A stretch of DNA of 24,013 nt, taken from the NCBI GenBank assembly GCA_002393555.1, contig DGSP01000067.1, forward strand, positions 1 through 24,013, in the 5' to 3' direction. Each line of letters opens with the position of its first letter. Position 1 is the first letter of the stretch. Source of the stretch: Prevotellaceae bacterium UBA4359. Its GTDB lineage: Bacteria; Bacteroidota; Bacteroidia; Bacteroidales; Bacteroidaceae. Below are positions 23,994 through 24,013 of the stretch, piece by piece. The position numbers and the translations under genes are program-made. Below the pieces are notes generated by a model, which saw nothing but the letters and a program-made list of their open reading frames with translations, was not told where the DNA came from and ran no database searches.

Positions 23994-24013
23994 TCATCCC
24001 CGAATTGCGTTGG
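23987..24013. repeat. Right copy of the 27-bp terminal inverted repeat
   Basis: Exact reverse complement of 42-68. It ends at the last base of the window, so its full length is not visible. It contains the stop codon that cuts off the methyltransferase fragment on the minus strand. Confidence 0.9.

Overview
The window looks like a chromosomal segment of a Bacteroidota bacterium, most likely Prevotella or a close relative. Three lines of evidence support this. Several start sites are preceded by the Bacteroidota -7 element TAnnTTTG: TAACTTTG at 577, TAATTTTG at 7903, TACCTTTG at 16083, and one on the minus strand at 7810-7817. Translation starts lack strong Shine-Dalgarno sequences. The HtpG, CarB, ClpC and archaeal-type ProRS sequences are of Bacteroidales character. 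This placement rests on recalled family features, not on a search.

Layout. 1-140: a short open frame running in from the left edge, overlapping a 27-bp sequence that recurs inverted at the right edge. 141-750: intergenic, with a 17-bp-stem hairpin, a second folded element, a promoter and a small palindrome. 751-5884: a two-gene restriction-modification locus of Eco57I type (a fused endonuclease/adenine methyltransferase, then an overlapping second methyltransferase with an extra C-terminal domain), closed by a bidirectional hairpin. 6035-7742 (minus): an OmpA-like lipoprotein, the transglycosylase MtgA and a small membrane protein, a likely envelope operon. 7953-9431: proS. 9486-9577: a degenerate 23-bp-period repeat. 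9609-10928: a secreted S37-like serine peptidase. 10904-11460: a DUF559 (Vsr-like) endonuclease gene enclosed by two inverted copies of a GC-rich hairpin repeat, apparently a small inserted cassette. 11466-13988: clpC. 14104-15960: htpG. 16117-22358: a glmS-carA-carB operon. 22450-23450: a gene-free region of repeats and G/C-tract foldbacks. 23451-23993 (minus): the C-terminal fragment of another methyltransferase, broken at the inverted repeat.

How it fits together. The middle is ordinary housekeeping: envelope maintenance, translation, protein quality control (ClpC, HtpG), and glutamine-dependent synthesis of glucosamine-6-phosphate and carbamoyl phosphate. DNA-modification material lies at both ends. 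The observations most worth following are the DUF559 gene bracketed by inverted hairpin repeats (a REP/RAYT-like arrangement with a nuclease in place of the usual transposase), the 27-bp inverted repeat at the window ends joined to a broken methyltransferase, the 23-bp-period intergenic repeat, and the foldback cluster after carB. No complete CRISPR, tRNA or rRNA gene was seen.
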